The notes under the pieces are model-generated. The model was given only the letters and a program-made list of their open reading frames with translations, was not told the DNA's origin and searched no databases. A stretch of DNA of 64,000 bases from Closterium sp. Naga37s-1 (lineage: Eukaryota > Streptophyta > Zygnematophyceae > Desmidiales > Closteriaceae). Positions 21,585-33,300 of the stretch are shown piece by piece (position 1 is the first letter of the stretch; every line of letters begins with the position of its first letter). Position numbers and translations under genes: made by a program. The stretch is taken from contig CANJKZ010000922.1 in assembly GCA_947471745.1 (NCBI GenBank), forward strand, positions 2,392,001 to 2,456,000. The letters run 5' to 3'.

Positions 21585-21787
21585 CTTTATTTGTACTGTG
21601 ATCTTTATATACGTGCACTTGCTTGTTTACCTTTATATATAACCTTGCATGTGAACTGGCCTTGTGGCCTTTGAACCTGTGCTCGGAATGTGTGGCGACG
21701 TTGTGATCCACCCTGAGCTTGCTTTGCTTTGCTTTGCTTGACTGGTCTTGTGACCCCTTGTTCTCCCCCACCTTGCCTATGGGGGTG

Positions 21788-21911
21788 TGTCAAACATTAA
21801 TCACATAGCCTGTGTAGGCTGTAGTGGGGTAGACACTATGGGGTACAGTTTGTTAGGGTTTCCTATTTGTACCCAACTCATTTCCTAGTCATTCATTCCT
21901 ATTGTTTCACA
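21788..21911 (+). repeat. 3' LTR of copia E
   Basis: 124 bp, TGTCAAAC to TTTCACA, preceded by the polypurine tract and followed by the second CAGCG target-site copy. It keeps the TGTAGGCTGTAGTGGGGTAG block shared with F. Confidence 0.93.
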
Positions 21912-22078
21912 CAGCGTTGGCACACCGTCGACTTGCTGTGTTGGCAGGTCGCCTTTCTGCAGTGCTGGCGCGGCTCCACTACGCAACGTTGGCACGCGGT
22001 CGACCATGCTGTGCTGTCTGTCTAAGACTACTATAGCTTCTGTTTGTAGCTTAGACCACTCTAACATGGTATCAGAGC

Positions 22079-22718
22079 TAGGAAGGCCTAGCAATCTGTT
22101 GGAATAAGAGCTACTCAAAGAATTGGACCATAATACCTTGGTGGAAGCTAAATAGCTTCCATCCCTCCCGAAAGGCTGCCGAAATTGCACCATGGCGGAC
22201 TCTGGACGTGGGAGGGGAGGAGGAGAGAAGAAACCAGCTGAAAAATCGTGTGGATCCGTTTGGGAGGACAAGATGAGCGACATCCATTCACGGAGAGGCT
22301 TAGTCAACGTTGGTTGATCAAGGCGTGCAGCATATCGTTGGAAAGCCCTCGACACGATCTACAACAGTCGCCGCAGAGTCGTCACAAGTGGACGAGCGGA
22401 TCGGACGCAATTCGTGAAATACAGTCGGCGGACGAATTGGAAAACCATGAATCGGGGAAGATTTAAAATGACGAAAGGGGATTGGAGGGCGGACGTCAAG
22501 AGAGGACGCCAGGGCGCATCCAACAAGCCAAAAATTGGGAGAAACGGTTGAGTTTTTGTCGTCCAAAAATCGGCCAACTTCGACGAGTTTATGCGGACAG
22601 CTCGAACGTGGGATCCAGGAGCGCAATACACCATTGGAACGGTCTTGGGGCAAGGACTCATATGAATCAAACGGCTCATCATTCAGAGGTTTAAGCGTGG
22701 AGTTACGCTCCAAAAAAC
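22079..22718 (+). other. Leader of copia D before the insertion of A
   Basis: 640 bp following D's PBS. Short open frames on both strands have no recognisable domain. The last five bases, AAAAC (22714-22718), are the left copy of the target duplication of A. Confidence 0.6.
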
Positions 22719-23738
22719 GGTTATAGTCTAGAGTCCACTTAGGGGTCGCGGATGCCCTTGAAACCGCCTAAGCAGAATCTGATGACTTCGAACCGCCTCT
22801 GTTCAAAATGCCGTCACGATCAACTCCAATAACATACGAGGCTGAAACTTGGAGAGAATATAGCTTCAGGTGTCTGCTTTCCAACGGTATATTGCTTGCT
22901 TTCATCAAAGGTGTATGCGCTACGCAGTGAACAAAAACCGTAAGCTCGGCTGAAAAACGAGTAGCTTCATTGATGCAAGGAAGAGGTGAGTACAACATTG
23001 CCTAGGGGACTCTTAAGGGGTTGGGATCATCCTGGGAACTCAGGGAAGGTTGGGTCCTAGAGGAGAAAGGCTATAGAAGGATGGGAAACGTCCTAGCTAG
23101 GTCAGCACAGCCAACCACACTTGGATGTTCAGAGCTGTACTCAAGGCCACCAATAGTGAGTCAAGCCAACGATGAGTCAGCTTGTCTTCCCACTTGCACC
23201 CTCTTGCAAGCTGCTTCCAGGAAGACCACACTTCTCAAAAGGAGGGTGGTAGAGTCCCACTTGACCACATGTACTTCTTGTCTCATTCTCTGTCCCTGCA
23301 CCATTGGCATGACAACAATGAAAGGGTGGCAAGGGAAATGCTGCCAACAGTGCACCATGACTACGGAACAGTAACTTTCGACAGCTGTCACGTGCTGCTC
23401 CGATGCTGGGTTGTCCTAAAACTCGGTGATCACCTGCACAACATGGCTAACGACTGCCACACCGATTTTCAGACCAATCAGAGCTTGGTAGATTAGTCAG
23501 CAGCCGAAACGGTGAACTCGGGTGTTACCAAAAAAGAGTAACACACACTTCCGGGATGCCATAAGTCTTGAAACTAAAAATGTTGCCATGCCTTGTAAAC
23601 TGCTTCAAAAAATCTGAAACTTTGAGGGTCTGAATAACAAATGTTGAAGCACCTCCCCACAAAATTCCAGAAGCTGAGCAGACTTGTAGGCGGAATGGGA
23701 GTGCGATGACCGTGCCACTGTAGTGCTTTGGCACAACA
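22719..23738 (-). repeat. 3' LTR of copia A
   Basis: 1020 bp matching 41318-42337, with a few percent of scattered substitutions by eye. The terminal T of the expected TG start is G here (GGTTATAG against TGTTATAG), a point mutation after insertion since the AAAAC duplication still fits. Confidence 0.9.
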
Positions 23739-23831
23739 AACTCCCCCTCATCGTGCTCTCATTCATCCCTTAGCTGCTCCCTGAAGCTGCCTCCCTTAGT
23801 TGAAGGACATGCCACACAAGGTGGCACAGCT

Positions 23832-23956
23832 TCAATGCTGATGCTCTGCAAGCCGCTTAGTCAAGAAATCTGCAGGTTGCTTGGTAGTGTTGATGTAGTG
23901 CAAGGAGACGGTGCCCTTCTTCACCTCCTTCCTCACCCAATGCCACTTGATATGCA
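23832..23956 (-). pseudogene. copia A RNase H C-terminus (fragment beyond B)
   Basis: Encodes the final residues of A's polyprotein, HIKWHWVRKEVKKG...QPADFLTKRLAEHQH, the canonical copia RNase H tail (KHI..RYH..R..V..G...IKT..Q.ADI.TK). The stop TGA is at 23832-23834. It is severed from the rest of the gene by element B. Confidence 0.85.
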
Positions 23957-23961
23957 GGTGC

Positions 23962-24780
23962 TGTTGGTGCAACCCTACGGTTTGCACTCGGCTTGTTGTC
24001 CGTGTGCGTGAATGTGTGTGTGTATGGAATGGTATGAGGGCATGGGATAATATATATTTCATGCTTATAATTGTGTGTGAATGTTGAGTCATGATGTCGA
24101 GTGTGTGTGTCGAGTCAATAGCGAGTTATCGCTAGACGCGTGTTACGCGGTCGTTTGTGTCTCGCGCGCGGTTTCTATTTTGTCGTGCGCGGTTTCTATT
24201 TTGTCCTGTGTCGAACGTTCGGCGTGTCGCAGGTGTGTGCAGCAGACCCATCAAGAACTCAAGGATGAGTTTGTGATGAAGAGCCCGAGCCTTGGTGTCA
24301 AGCCTCAAGTGATTTCGAAGCTCGCCAAAAGGGTACACCTCAAGATATTGAAGATAGTTACATTACTTTGTGTAGTGTAACATTTCACTTGGTGTAGGCC
24401 CTAGTGAAGGGTAGTTTCGAGACCCTTCGTGGTTGGGGACAGTGTGGCACTGTTCCACATCACTGTACCTCGGCTCTTGGGGTTTGTAGGAGCTGGGAGT
24501 CATTCCCAACTCGTAACTCTTCCTATCTTGTGTTCTAAGACTATAGTGGCTGCCATAGTACCGTTCGTTCAAACGGACGCTGTGTCGTCAATTCTTTATC
24601 AAATCGTGCAATCTAAATTGCTAATTGTAGACGACGTAAAGACGCTCTAGATCCAATTTGAATCAAGTCATTTGCAGCTGTGAGCAGAACGCTATCAACG
24701 TTTGAAGCCGCTGTGCAGAAATCCGTCTGTGCTCTCTATCTTTCGTTTTAGGCACATTCAAGCCTATTGTGACTATAACA
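23962..24780 (+). repeat. 5' LTR of copia B
   Basis: 819 bp, TGTTGGTGCAACC to GACTATAACA. It carries about 61 bp (around 24012-24073, AT-rich with GATAATATATATTTC) that the 3' LTR lacks. Confidence 0.93.
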
Positions 24781-24814
24781 AGTGGTATCAGAGCCCCTTG
24801 GAGCAGTTTCGACA

Positions 24815-27800
24815 ATGTCTGGACCTGAGGAAAGGGGTGGCAGAGGTGCTGGTGGCAGTGGAGAAGCTCAAGCTCAAGGCCAACCCCGTGATTCAGCCAT
24901 GGCGCCCATGCAACAAAGTCTTGGCCCACCTAGGGATGAGCCTAGGGTGTTTGGGCTTGACAAGTTCAACGGTGACAACTTTGCTGAATGGTCCTTCAAG
25001 ATGGAGAGCAACTTTGACCACTATGACCTGCTGGAGGTGATGGAAGGAACGGAGAAGCGCCCCGAGAACGACCCGGAGAAGAGCCCGTGGGTGCGGAAGA
25101 GCGCACAAGGCTATCTCTTACTTGGGCAAGCGTTGGGGAGCAGTCAGATCCGTCACATCAAGCCATTCCAGCGTGAACCAGAGAAAGGACCAAAGGCATG
25201 GGCTGCTCTCAAGGGTGTACATGCTCCTGCAACAGCGGCGGTAGCGGTGGTGTTGGAACGGCAAATGGCGGCACTACGAATTGAAGAAGACGAAGCGGTT
25301 GAAGAAGGGGTGCAGAAATTCTTCGACTTGTTGACGCGGCTTGAGGGAGCTGATTTGAACTACAGTGAGCTCCAAAAGAAGACCAAGTTGCTGGCCTTAC
25401 TCCCAGAGTCATGGTCCTCGCTAATCATCAACCTTAATCGCGACTTGCCCCGCCTCTCGCTTGAAGACGTGAAGCGAGCTATCCTTCAAGAGGATTTCCG
25501 CCGCCGTGAGTTGGCGAGTGCGGATGGCGCTGGAGCAGCGAGCATCGGCCGTGGATATGGTCGAGGAAGAGGCAGAGGACGAGGGGGAGGAAGGTTTGGT
25601 GGCAGCAACTTTGGCGGAGGCTGCAGGAGTGGCGGTTACGGCAGCGACGACAAGAGCTACGGACGCGGTCGCGGCCGATTCGACGGCGAGTGTCACTATT
25701 GGCACAAGAGCGGACACATGTGGCGCGACTGCTACAAACTCCCTGATGGTTGGACCCCTGCTCAAGGCCAAGAGGGTAGAGGAGCAGGAGGAGGGAGAGG
25801 ACGAGGCCGTGGAGGCCGTGGCGGTCGCGGTGGCGGAGCTGCAAACATGAAGAGCGGAGACAACGACAAGGACCCGAGCGACGATCGATACCCGGGTCTA
25901 TTCTACTTCGTGTCGACGCAAGTACCGGCTGGTCCAGAGAAGGATGAAGGCTTTGAGGAGCCAGCAGCTGTGGGGAAGGTGACCCTACACCCCCTGGACT
26001 ATTGGGTGATTGATAGTGGCGCTACCTATAGCATGACACCTCGCCCGGACTTGCTCACCGAACTCGAGCCGTCACCGATGAAGCATGTCACATCGGCTTT
26101 GGGGCAGCGAGCAGAGGTGAAAGGCATGGGCAAGGCCATGTTCAAGGGTGCTGATGGGAAGATGGTGGGCCTCAAGAACGTGCTTTGGGTGCCCAGCCTT
26201 GCTGCAAACCTGATTTCCGTGCGGCGGTTGGCAAAGGCCGGCATGGACACGAACTCGAAGGGAGCCAAGACCTACACCGCAAGGCTTGGCGATCGAATTC
26301 TTTGGGACCTTCATGAGGACAGGGATGTCTACAACGAGATGTGGCAGATCCCAGTGGTCCCTATGCCTAAGGAGAGGCAAGTTGCAGCAAGCATCAGCAC
26401 CAAGGATGGAGCGGTCGGTAGCGACGATGGCGTGAACGGTCGCGCTAAGGAGAATGAGCTCAAGAAGAGCAAACCTGGAGGGACCAGCAAGTTCAGTGAA
26501 CCTAAGGAGAGTGGTGCAGCAACCAAGGAGCAGCAAAAGGGTGAGGAGAACCCAGAGGCAGCAGCGGAGGAGGACTACGGAGAGAGTATGTGGGGCGCTA
26601 TTGCGAGCGCGGCATTCTCCAATCCAACTTCGGCTACGGGGGAGTGTGATTGGCTCACCTTGCATCGGCGCATGGGGCATGTGGCCCTGCCCATCTTGCA
26701 GCAGCTAGTGAAGAATGAGATGGTTGCTGGCATACGTGTGAAGGGGGAGCCCGATGAGGTGCTTGGCTGCCCGACGTGCATTCAAGCCAAGTTCACCCGG
26801 TTTCCGTTCCCTAGTTCGGAGGCAACGGCAAAGGCACCGCTTGATGAGGTGGTGATGGACGTGGTGGGCCCCCTGAAGCTTGGAGCTGCTGGAGCTGAGT
26901 ATTTTCTCACCATTGTCGACGTCTACACCCGCATGACTTGGGTGTACGTGCTGGCCAAGAAGAGCGACGTGACTGAAACGTTGAAGACGGATTGGTTCCC
27001 GATGGTGGAGCGGCAACAAGACCGTCTAGTCAAGTCAATCCGCACCGATCGAGGGGGAGAGTTCCTGAGCAAGGAGTTTGGGTTGTGGCTGAAGAAGAAT
27101 GGTATTCGGCACTCCCTCACCATGCCATACTCCCCTGCAATGAACGGCATCGCCGAGCGAGCGAACCGCACAATCACGGAGGCGGCACGCGGGTTGCTCA
27201 TTGAAGCCGGGCTACCCGACTATTTCTGGCCTGATGCGGTGCGGAGCGCGTGTGTGGCCAAGAACAGAGCCTTGACTCATGTGGGAGCAGAAAAATGGGT
27301 GCCCTATGTGGAGTGGCTAGGAAGGAAGCCAAAGGTGGATATGCTTCGGGTGTTCGGGTGCATGTGCATGGCGCTCGTGCCTAAGCATCTTCGGCACAAC
27401 AAGCTTGGTGCCAAGGCGGTGTGGGCCGTGCACTTGGGCATGGCTCAAAACAGCAAGGGATGGCTTCTTTGGGACCCATTCACCAAGAAGTTCTTGGTGA
27501 GCAGGGACTGCAAGTTCATGGAGAACTTCATGTACAAGGATTGGAAGGCGGAGAATGAGGCGAAGATAGGCGTGCGGTTTGGGGAGGTGAAGAGTTCCGG
27601 TTTGGAGCATGTGGAGCTGCCTTTGGAGCTGAGCAGCGGCAGCACAACCACAAGGCAATCCTCCCTTGTGAATGGGGGAGAGGAGGCCAATGATGCAGAG
27701 GAAGAAGAGGAGGAGGTGCAGCAAGTGAGCGAGCGTGCACCGTCACTCCCTTCCCGTACTACGAGTGCTCCACGGATTCGAGCCACACCGCAGCAACGCC

Positions 27801-29584
27801 AAGGCCTTCAAGTCCCTGCAGCTGAGGAGGAAGGAAGGGGGAAGAGGAGAGTTCAACCCCCTAATAGGCTGACCTATGATGCGCCGGGAAAGCAGGGCAA
27901 GACAGCCCTGGCCGGAGCGGCAATGATGGTCGGAGACGACGAGGAGAGTGACTACGAGGAGTGTGCCTTCGCGTTCTTCTCTCCGGTGGAGATGCCGGGA
28001 GAACCAGCAACTCTCAAGGAGGCTTTGGAGAGTAGTGATGCTGAGGAGTGGAAGAAGGCCATGGAGAGTGAGCTGAAGAGCATCGAGGAGAATGACACGT
28101 TTGAATTGGTGGAGCTACCGGAGGGGCGTACGGCGATAACGTCCAAGTGGCTCTTCAAAATCAAGTCGGATGCCGACGGCAAGATCGAGCGCTACAAGTC
28201 TAGGCTTGTAGCCAAGGGGTACCAGCAGAAGGAGAAGGTGGACTTCAAGGAGCTGTTTGCCCCTGTGGTGAAGCCGACGACGCTGCGAACCCTATTCGCG
28301 GGAGCCGCCATCAAAGGATGGGTAGTAAAGCAAATGGACATCGTAACGGCATTCCTTAACGGCATCCTTGAGGAGGAGATTTTTATGGCGCAGCCAGAGG
28401 GGTTTGATGATGGTAGTGGCAGAGTGTGGAAGCTGAAGAAGGCCCTCTATGGGCTGAAGCAGGCCCCTAGGCAATGGTACATGAAGCTGCGCGAAGTGTT
28501 GGAGGGGATCGGCTTCACTCCCTCAACGGCCGATCACTCCTTGTTCATGCTTGGCGAGGGGGAGCAGAGGAGTTTCATGGTGGTTTATGTGGATGACATC
28601 CTCATTTTCTCACCCTCTTCTGACCTTGTGAAGGAGGTGATGCTGAAGCTTCAAGACAAGTTCAAGTGCAAGGCCCTTGGTGACGTGAGCTTCTACCTTG
28701 GGCTCCACATCGAACGAGATGTGGAGAAGCGGTGCATGCGGGTGCATCAACGAAAGTACCTGGAGGCATTGGCTGCCAACTTTGGGCAGAGTGAAGGCCA
28801 TGTGGCTACACCCTTTCCCTCTGGGTTCAAGTGTGTGAAGGGACCAGAGGAGGAGAGCGTTGGTGAAGAGGAGAGGCGCCGATTTCACTCGTTGGTGGGC
28901 AGCCTCATGTATGTGGCGGTAAACACCCGACCGGACGTCGCGTTTGCTACCGGGCAGCTGGCTAGGGTTGTGCAATGCCCTAATGAGGAGCAGGTAGCAG
29001 CTGGAATGAGGGTGGCCAAGTATCTTGGCCAAACACCGACCGTTGGGCTGCAATACTCGACGGCGGCACAAAGGCGCCAAAAGGGCGCGGATGGTGTTGA
29101 ACCCGGGCATTTGTTCCTCACCGCCTACTCGGATGCTTCATATGCATCAGAACCAGAGGACATGACAAGTGTGGGAGGCTTCATATGCTGTGTTGGTGGA
29201 GGCCCAACTGCTTGGGAGAGCAAGAAGCAGGTTGACCAAGCTTTGAGCTCGGTGGAGTCCGAGTACATGGCACTCTTCCGTGCCGTACGGGAGATTGTGT
29301 GGCAGCGGCGTTTGTTGGCTGAATTGGGGGAGGAGCAGCAAGGACCTACCCCACTGTACTGTGACAGCCAGGGTGCCATTGCTCTTGCTAAGAACCCTGT
29401 GTTGCATGGACTCACGAAGCACATGAGAGTGAAGTGGCATTGGACGAGGAGCATGGTAACCGCGGGTGAAGTTGAGTTGCGCTACGTGAAGACCACGGGG
29501 CAGCCGGCTGACATGATGACCAAGAGGCTGGTGGAGCAGCAGCATTGGAAGTGTTGCAAGCTGGCTGGGATGGCTCTGAACTGA
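24815..29584 (+). CDS. copia B gag-pol polyprotein
   Basis: A single frame of 1589 residues from ATG 24815 (MSGPEERGGRG); the open frame also runs upstream into the PBS without an ATG. Gag comes first (FGLDKFNGDNFAEWSFKM near residue 45), then an Arg/Gly-rich segment. A nucleocapsid motif near residue 292 reads CHYWHKSGHMWRDC: the second zinc-binding Cys is Trp. Protease DYWVIDSGAT is near 395; integrase HRRMGHVA...CPTC near 615-655, with DDE residues in VVMDVVGP, RTDRGGEF and AMNGIAERANRT. RT starts KWLFKIKSDADG and has YVDDILIF near 1258. RNase H has YSDASYAS near 1437 and ends QPADMMTKRL. The product would make and reverse-transcribe element RNA in cytoplasmic particles. All catalytic motifs look intact. 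Confidence 0.93.
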   Translation: MSGPEERGGRGAGGSGEAQAQGQPRDSAMAPMQQSLGPPRDEPRVFGLDKFNGDNFAEWSFKMESNFDHYDLLEVMEGTEKRPENDPEKSPWVRKSAQGYLLLGQALGSSQIRHIKPFQREPEKGPKAWAALKGVHAPATAAVAVVLERQMAALRIEEDEAVEEGVQKFFDLLTRLEGADLNYSELQKKTKLLALLPESWSSLIINLNRDLPRLSLEDVKRAILQEDFRRRELASADGAGAASIGRGYGRGRGRGRGGGRFGGSNFGGGCRSGGYGSDDKSYGRGRGRFDGECHYWHKSGHMWRDCYKLPDGWTPAQGQEGRGAGGGRGRGRGGRGGRGGGAANMKSGDNDKDPSDDRYPGLFYFVSTQVPAGPEKDEGFEEPAAVGKVTLHPLDYWVIDSGATYSMTPRPDLLTELEPSPMKHVTSALGQRAEVKGMGKAMFKGADGKMVGLKNVLWVPSLAANLISVRRLAKAGMDTNSKGAKTYTARLGDRILWDLHEDRDVYNEMWQIPVVPMPKERQVAASISTKDGAVGSDDGVNGRAKENELKKSKPGGTSKFSEPKESGAATKEQQKGEENPEAAAEEDYGESMWGAIASAAFSNPTSATGECDWLTLHRRMGHVALPILQQLVKNEMVAGIRVKGEPDEVLGCPTCIQAKFTRFPFPSSEATAKAPLDEVVMDVVGPLKLGAAGAEYFLTIVDVYTRMTWVYVLAKKSDVTETLKTDWFPMVERQQDRLVKSIRTDRGGEFLSKEFGLWLKKNGIRHSLTMPYSPAMNGIAERANRTITEAARGLLIEAGLPDYFWPDAVRSACVAKNRALTHVGAEKWVPYVEWLGRKPKVDMLRVFGCMCMALVPKHLRHNKLGAKAVWAVHLGMAQNSKGWLLWDPFTKKFLVSRDCKFMENFMYKDWKAENEAKIGVRFGEVKSSGLEHVELPLELSSGSTTTRQSSLVNGGEEANDAEEEEEEVQQVSERAPSLPSRTTSAPRIRATPQQRQGLQVPAAEEEGRGKRRVQPPNRLTYDAPGKQGKTALAGAAMMVGDDEESDYEECAFAFFSPVEMPGEPATLKEALESSDAEEWKKAMESELKSIEENDTFELVELPEGRTAITSKWLFKIKSDADGKIERYKSRLVAKGYQQKEKVDFKELFAPVVKPTTLRTLFAGAAIKGWVVKQMDIVTAFLNGILEEEIFMAQPEGFDDGSGRVWKLKKALYGLKQAPRQWYMKLREVLEGIGFTPSTADHSLFMLGEGEQRSFMVVYVDDILIFSPSSDLVKEVMLKLQDKFKCKALGDVSFYLGLHIERDVEKRCMRVHQRKYLEALAANFGQSEGHVATPFPSGFKCVKGPEEESVGEEERRRFHSLVGSLMYVAVNTRPDVAFATGQLARVVQCPNEEQVAAGMRVAKYLGQTPTVGLQYSTAAQRRQKGADGVEPGHLFLTAYSDASYASEPEDMTSVGGFICCVGGGPTAWESKKQVDQALSSVESEYMALFRAVREIVWQRRLLAELGEEQQGPTPLYCDSQGAIALAKNPVLHGLTKHMRVKWHWTRSMVTAGEVELRYVKTTGQPADMMTKRLVEQQHWKCCKLAGMALN

Positions 29585-29625
29585 GAGAGCAACATATCCT
29601 AAGGCCAACAATCCGAGGGGGAGTT

Positions 29626-30383
29626 TGTTGGTGCAACCCTACGGTTTGCACTCGGCTTGTTGTCCGTGTGCGTGAATCTGTGAATGTTGAGTCATGATGT
29701 CGAGTGTGTGTGTCGAGTCAATAGCGAGTTATCGCTAGAGGCGTGTTACGCGGTCGTTTGTGTCTCGCGCGCGGTTTCTATTTTGTCGTGCGCGGTTTCT
29801 ATTTTGTCCTGTGTCGAACGTTCGGCGTGTCGCAGGTGTGTGCAGCAGACCCATCAAGAACTCAAGGATGAGTTTGTGATGAAGAGCCCGAGCCTTGGTG
29901 TCAAGCCTCAAGTGATTTCGAAGCTCGCCAAAAGGGTACACCTCAAGATATTGAAGATAGTTACATTACTTTGTGTAGTGTAACATTTCACTTGGTGTAG
30001 GCCCTAGTGAAGGGTAGTTTCGAGACCCTTCGTGGTTGGGGACAGTGTGGCACTGTTCCACATCACTGTACCTCGGCTCTTGGGGTTTGTAGGAGCTGGG
30101 AGTCATTCCCAACTCGTAACTCTTCCTATCTTGTGTTCTAAGACTATAGTGGCTGCCATAGTACCGTTCGTTCAAACCAACGCTGTGTCGTCAATTCTTT
30201 ATCAAATCGTGCAATCTATATTGATAATTGTAGACGACGTGAAGACGCTCCAGATCCAATTTGAATCAAGTCATTTGCAGCTGTGAGGAGAACGCTATCA
30301 ACGTTTGAAGCCGCTGTGCAGAAATCCGTCTGTGCTCTCTATCTTTCGTTTTAGGCACATTCAAGCCTATTGTGACTATAACA
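29626..30383 (+). repeat. 3' LTR of copia B
   Basis: 758 bp, matching the 5' LTR apart from the ~61-bp indel and about ten substitutions by eye. Confidence 0.93.
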
Positions 30384-30388
30384 GGTGC

Positions 30389-33300
30389 TTGTTCAGCCCA
30401 TGGAGCACAGCATTACGTGCCATTGCAATTGCTCCTTGGCTGTCAGAAAACACAGGTGTAGGACCCTCTTGCTCTTGCCCCAACTCCTCAATCAACCTCC
30501 TCATCCAAACCACCTCGTTCACTCCATGAAACAACGCCATGTACTCACTCTCCGTTGATGAGTGAGCTATCTCTCCTTGCTTCTTAGACTTCCAGCTCAC
30601 TGGACTTCCTCCAACACAGCATATATAACCACCATGGGATGTAGCATCACTGATGTCACTTGCCCAGGTAGCATCGGTGAAGCACGAGAGGTACAAGTGC
30701 CCACGCCTTGCAGGTGCACCAGTCTTTGTGCTCACCTCCTCCACTCCCTTTTGCTTCAGCTGCCCATGCACTGAATATTGCAGCCCCACCCTTGAGGTTG
30801 CCATGCAGTACCTCAACCAGCCTCTCTGCTACATCCAGGTGCTCTTGAAGGGGCCTAGACACCACACGAGCGAGCTGTGAAACTGAAAACGCAATGTCGG
30901 GGCAAGTGTTGACCGAAGCATACATCAAGCTCCCCACCATTGACTGGAACCGATGCTGCAACTCGTACTCCAACACCTCACCCTCCTCTTCATCAAGGTG
31001 CAGCTGAAACCCTGAAGGTAGAGGAGTCTTCACACTCCATTCCTCCAGCCCATACTTCTCCCCCATGGCTGCAAGGTACTTGTGTTGGTGAAGCCTCAAC
31101 CATCCCTTCACCTCGTCCCGCTCCACGTGAAGACCAAGGTAATACCCCACTGGTCCAAGGGCCTTGCATTGAAAGGTCTCCTTCAGCTTCCATTGCACCT
31201 CCTTGATCCTGTCCAGGGATGGAGAGAAGAGGAGGATGTCATCGACGTAGACAAGGGGAAATACCTTCTCCTCCTCCCCCTCGGTCATGAAGAGACTCTC
31301 GTCGCACCCGCTAACTTTGAAGCCAAGAGCCTCCAACGCCTCCACCAGCCATACATACCAGCACCTTGGAGCTTGTTTGAGGCCATAGATGGCCTTGTTG
31401 AGCCTGCAAACACGTCCGCTCCCATCGTCATACCCCTCTGGCTGCTTCATGTAGATCTCCTCATCTACCACGCCATAGAGGAACGCCGTTTTCACATCCA
31501 TTTGCTCCACCTTCCAGCCACAAACGGCAGCGGCTGCTAGCAACAACCGGAGCGTAGGAGCCTTGGCAACAGGAGCAAACACCTCTTGAAAGTCAATCCC
31601 CTCCCTCTGCTGAAAGCCTTTGATCACAAGCCTTGTCTTGCGCCTCTCCAACCTCCCCTCCGCATCGGTCTTCACACGTAACACCCACGTGCAGTCCAAT
31701 GCCTTCCTTCCTGGGGGCAGATTAGTAAGGGTCCACGTTTCATTCTCCATGTGGCTTTGGAACTCATCCTCCCTTGAAGCCAGCCATGCCTCTTGATCAT
31801 CTCCAGCGAGAGCTTCCTCCATTGACGCCGGCTCATGAGGTAAGTTGACGCCAAAGCAACAAATCTGCTCCATCTCCCCCTCGGCTCCCTTCTCCTCCTC
31901 ATCTTCCTCCTCCTGGACCAGCAATGCCTTGGGAACCCCAAGCCTTTCATACTTGAGGAAATCCCTTGGGTGGGCAGCTCTCTTGGGCCTCTCCTTGGCT
32001 GCTCCTTCCTTGGCTCCACCACGGACAGCATCACGCTTCCCTTGGGTTGTGCGCCTTGGTGGAAGCTTAGGGGATGGTGTAGGCTGCTGCACCTCCTCCT
32101 CGGTATCACCTCTCTCAGCTACAGGGACCTCCCCTTGCTGCAGTACTTCTTCCACATCTGCTGCCTCCCCTTCAACACCTCCCAAGTCATGTGACACCTC
32201 TGTCAACTCTGAGGATGATGAGAAATCGATGGGAATGAGAAGTGGGTTGTTCGTTCCCACCTCTATTCCAAGCGGAATGGTGACCTTGCTCCTCCCCCGC
32301 TCCGACCACTCCTTGAACATGAGCCCCTCCATGAACTTGGCATCTCTGGTGGTGAAGATGGTGTTGGATTTTGGGTCCCACATGAGCCAGCCCTTGCTCC
32401 CCCGTGCAAGACCCAAATGAACAGCCCACACCGCCGCCGCTTGAAGCTTGTCACGCCTCTCCTTAGGGACATGCACGAGCCCCATGCATCCGAAGACACG
32501 AAGCATATCAACCAGGGGCTTCTTGCCACTCCACTTCTCCATAGGGACCCAATGCTGACCTCCCACATGAGTCAACACCTTGTTCTTGATGACGGTAGCA
32601 TGACGAATAGCGAGGGGCCAGAACCGCAAGGGTAGACCCGAGTCCACCAATATCGTTCTCCCGCCCTCTATGATGGTCCGGTTCGCTCTCTCTGCCACGC
32701 CGTTGGACTGAGGGGTGTAGGCCGTGGTGAGCAGCTGCTTGATGCCATGCCGCTTCAACCAGCTCTGGAACTCCGCTCCCAAAAACTCCCCACCACGGTC
32801 GCTACGAATCGCCTTCACCCGCTTGCCGCTTTCTCGCTCCACCATGGGCAGCCACTCTTCAATGATGACCCTTGCAGCATCACTCTTCTTTGCAAGTGGA
32901 AACGACCAGGTGAGCCTTGTGTAATCATCCACCATAGTCATGGAATACAGGGCCCTACCATCTCCCTTTACCTTCATGGGCCCCAGAAGATCCACATGCA
33001 CGAGCTCCACTGGGTCACTTGACTGCCCCACCGCCGAATGGAAGGGAAACCGTGAGAACTTGCTGGTCAAGCAAGTCTCACATGAGCCCATCTCCTTGGG
33101 CTCCCCTTTTATCCTCAGCCCCTTGACTCTTTCCTCCTTAAACAGCTGCTGTAACTGAGGTAGCGCCACGTGGCCAAAGCGACGGTGTGCGGTGAGCCAA
33201 TCCGTCTCACCTGTGCTAGGAGTTACACTTGGTAGCGCACCCCCCCCATGCACAAGCAGCCCACCATCACTGCCATCGCCACCTCCTCCACTGGTTACGT

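Larger units (their letters stand above)
14596..21911 (+). mobile_element. Copia LTR retrotransposon E (short-LTR family)
   Basis: Complete insertion of 7316 bp flanked by the 5-bp target duplication CAGCG (14591-14595 and 21912-21916). Order: 5' LTR 14596-14708, PBS 14709-14719 (TGGTATAGAGC), A23 run 14761-14783, GC-rich repeat leader to 15671, gag-pol 15672-21584, polypurine tract ATGGGGGTG just before 21788, 3' LTR 21788-21911. The order PR-IN-RT-RNaseH marks it as Ty1/copia. Two frameshifts disable the single polyprotein frame that is intact in its relative F. Confidence 0.93.
23962..30383 (+). mobile_element. Copia LTR retrotransposon B
   Basis: Complete 6422-bp insertion inside A with target duplication GGTGC (23957-23961, 30384-30388). 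5' LTR 23962-24780, PBS TGGTATCAGAGC 24783-24794, an uninterrupted gag-pol 24815-29584, polypurine tract GAGGGGGAGTT before 29626, 3' LTR 29626-30383. Integrity of the frame, both LTRs and the duplication suggest a relatively recent insertion, but the nucleocapsid zinc knuckle has lost one ligand (see CDS). Confidence 0.95.
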
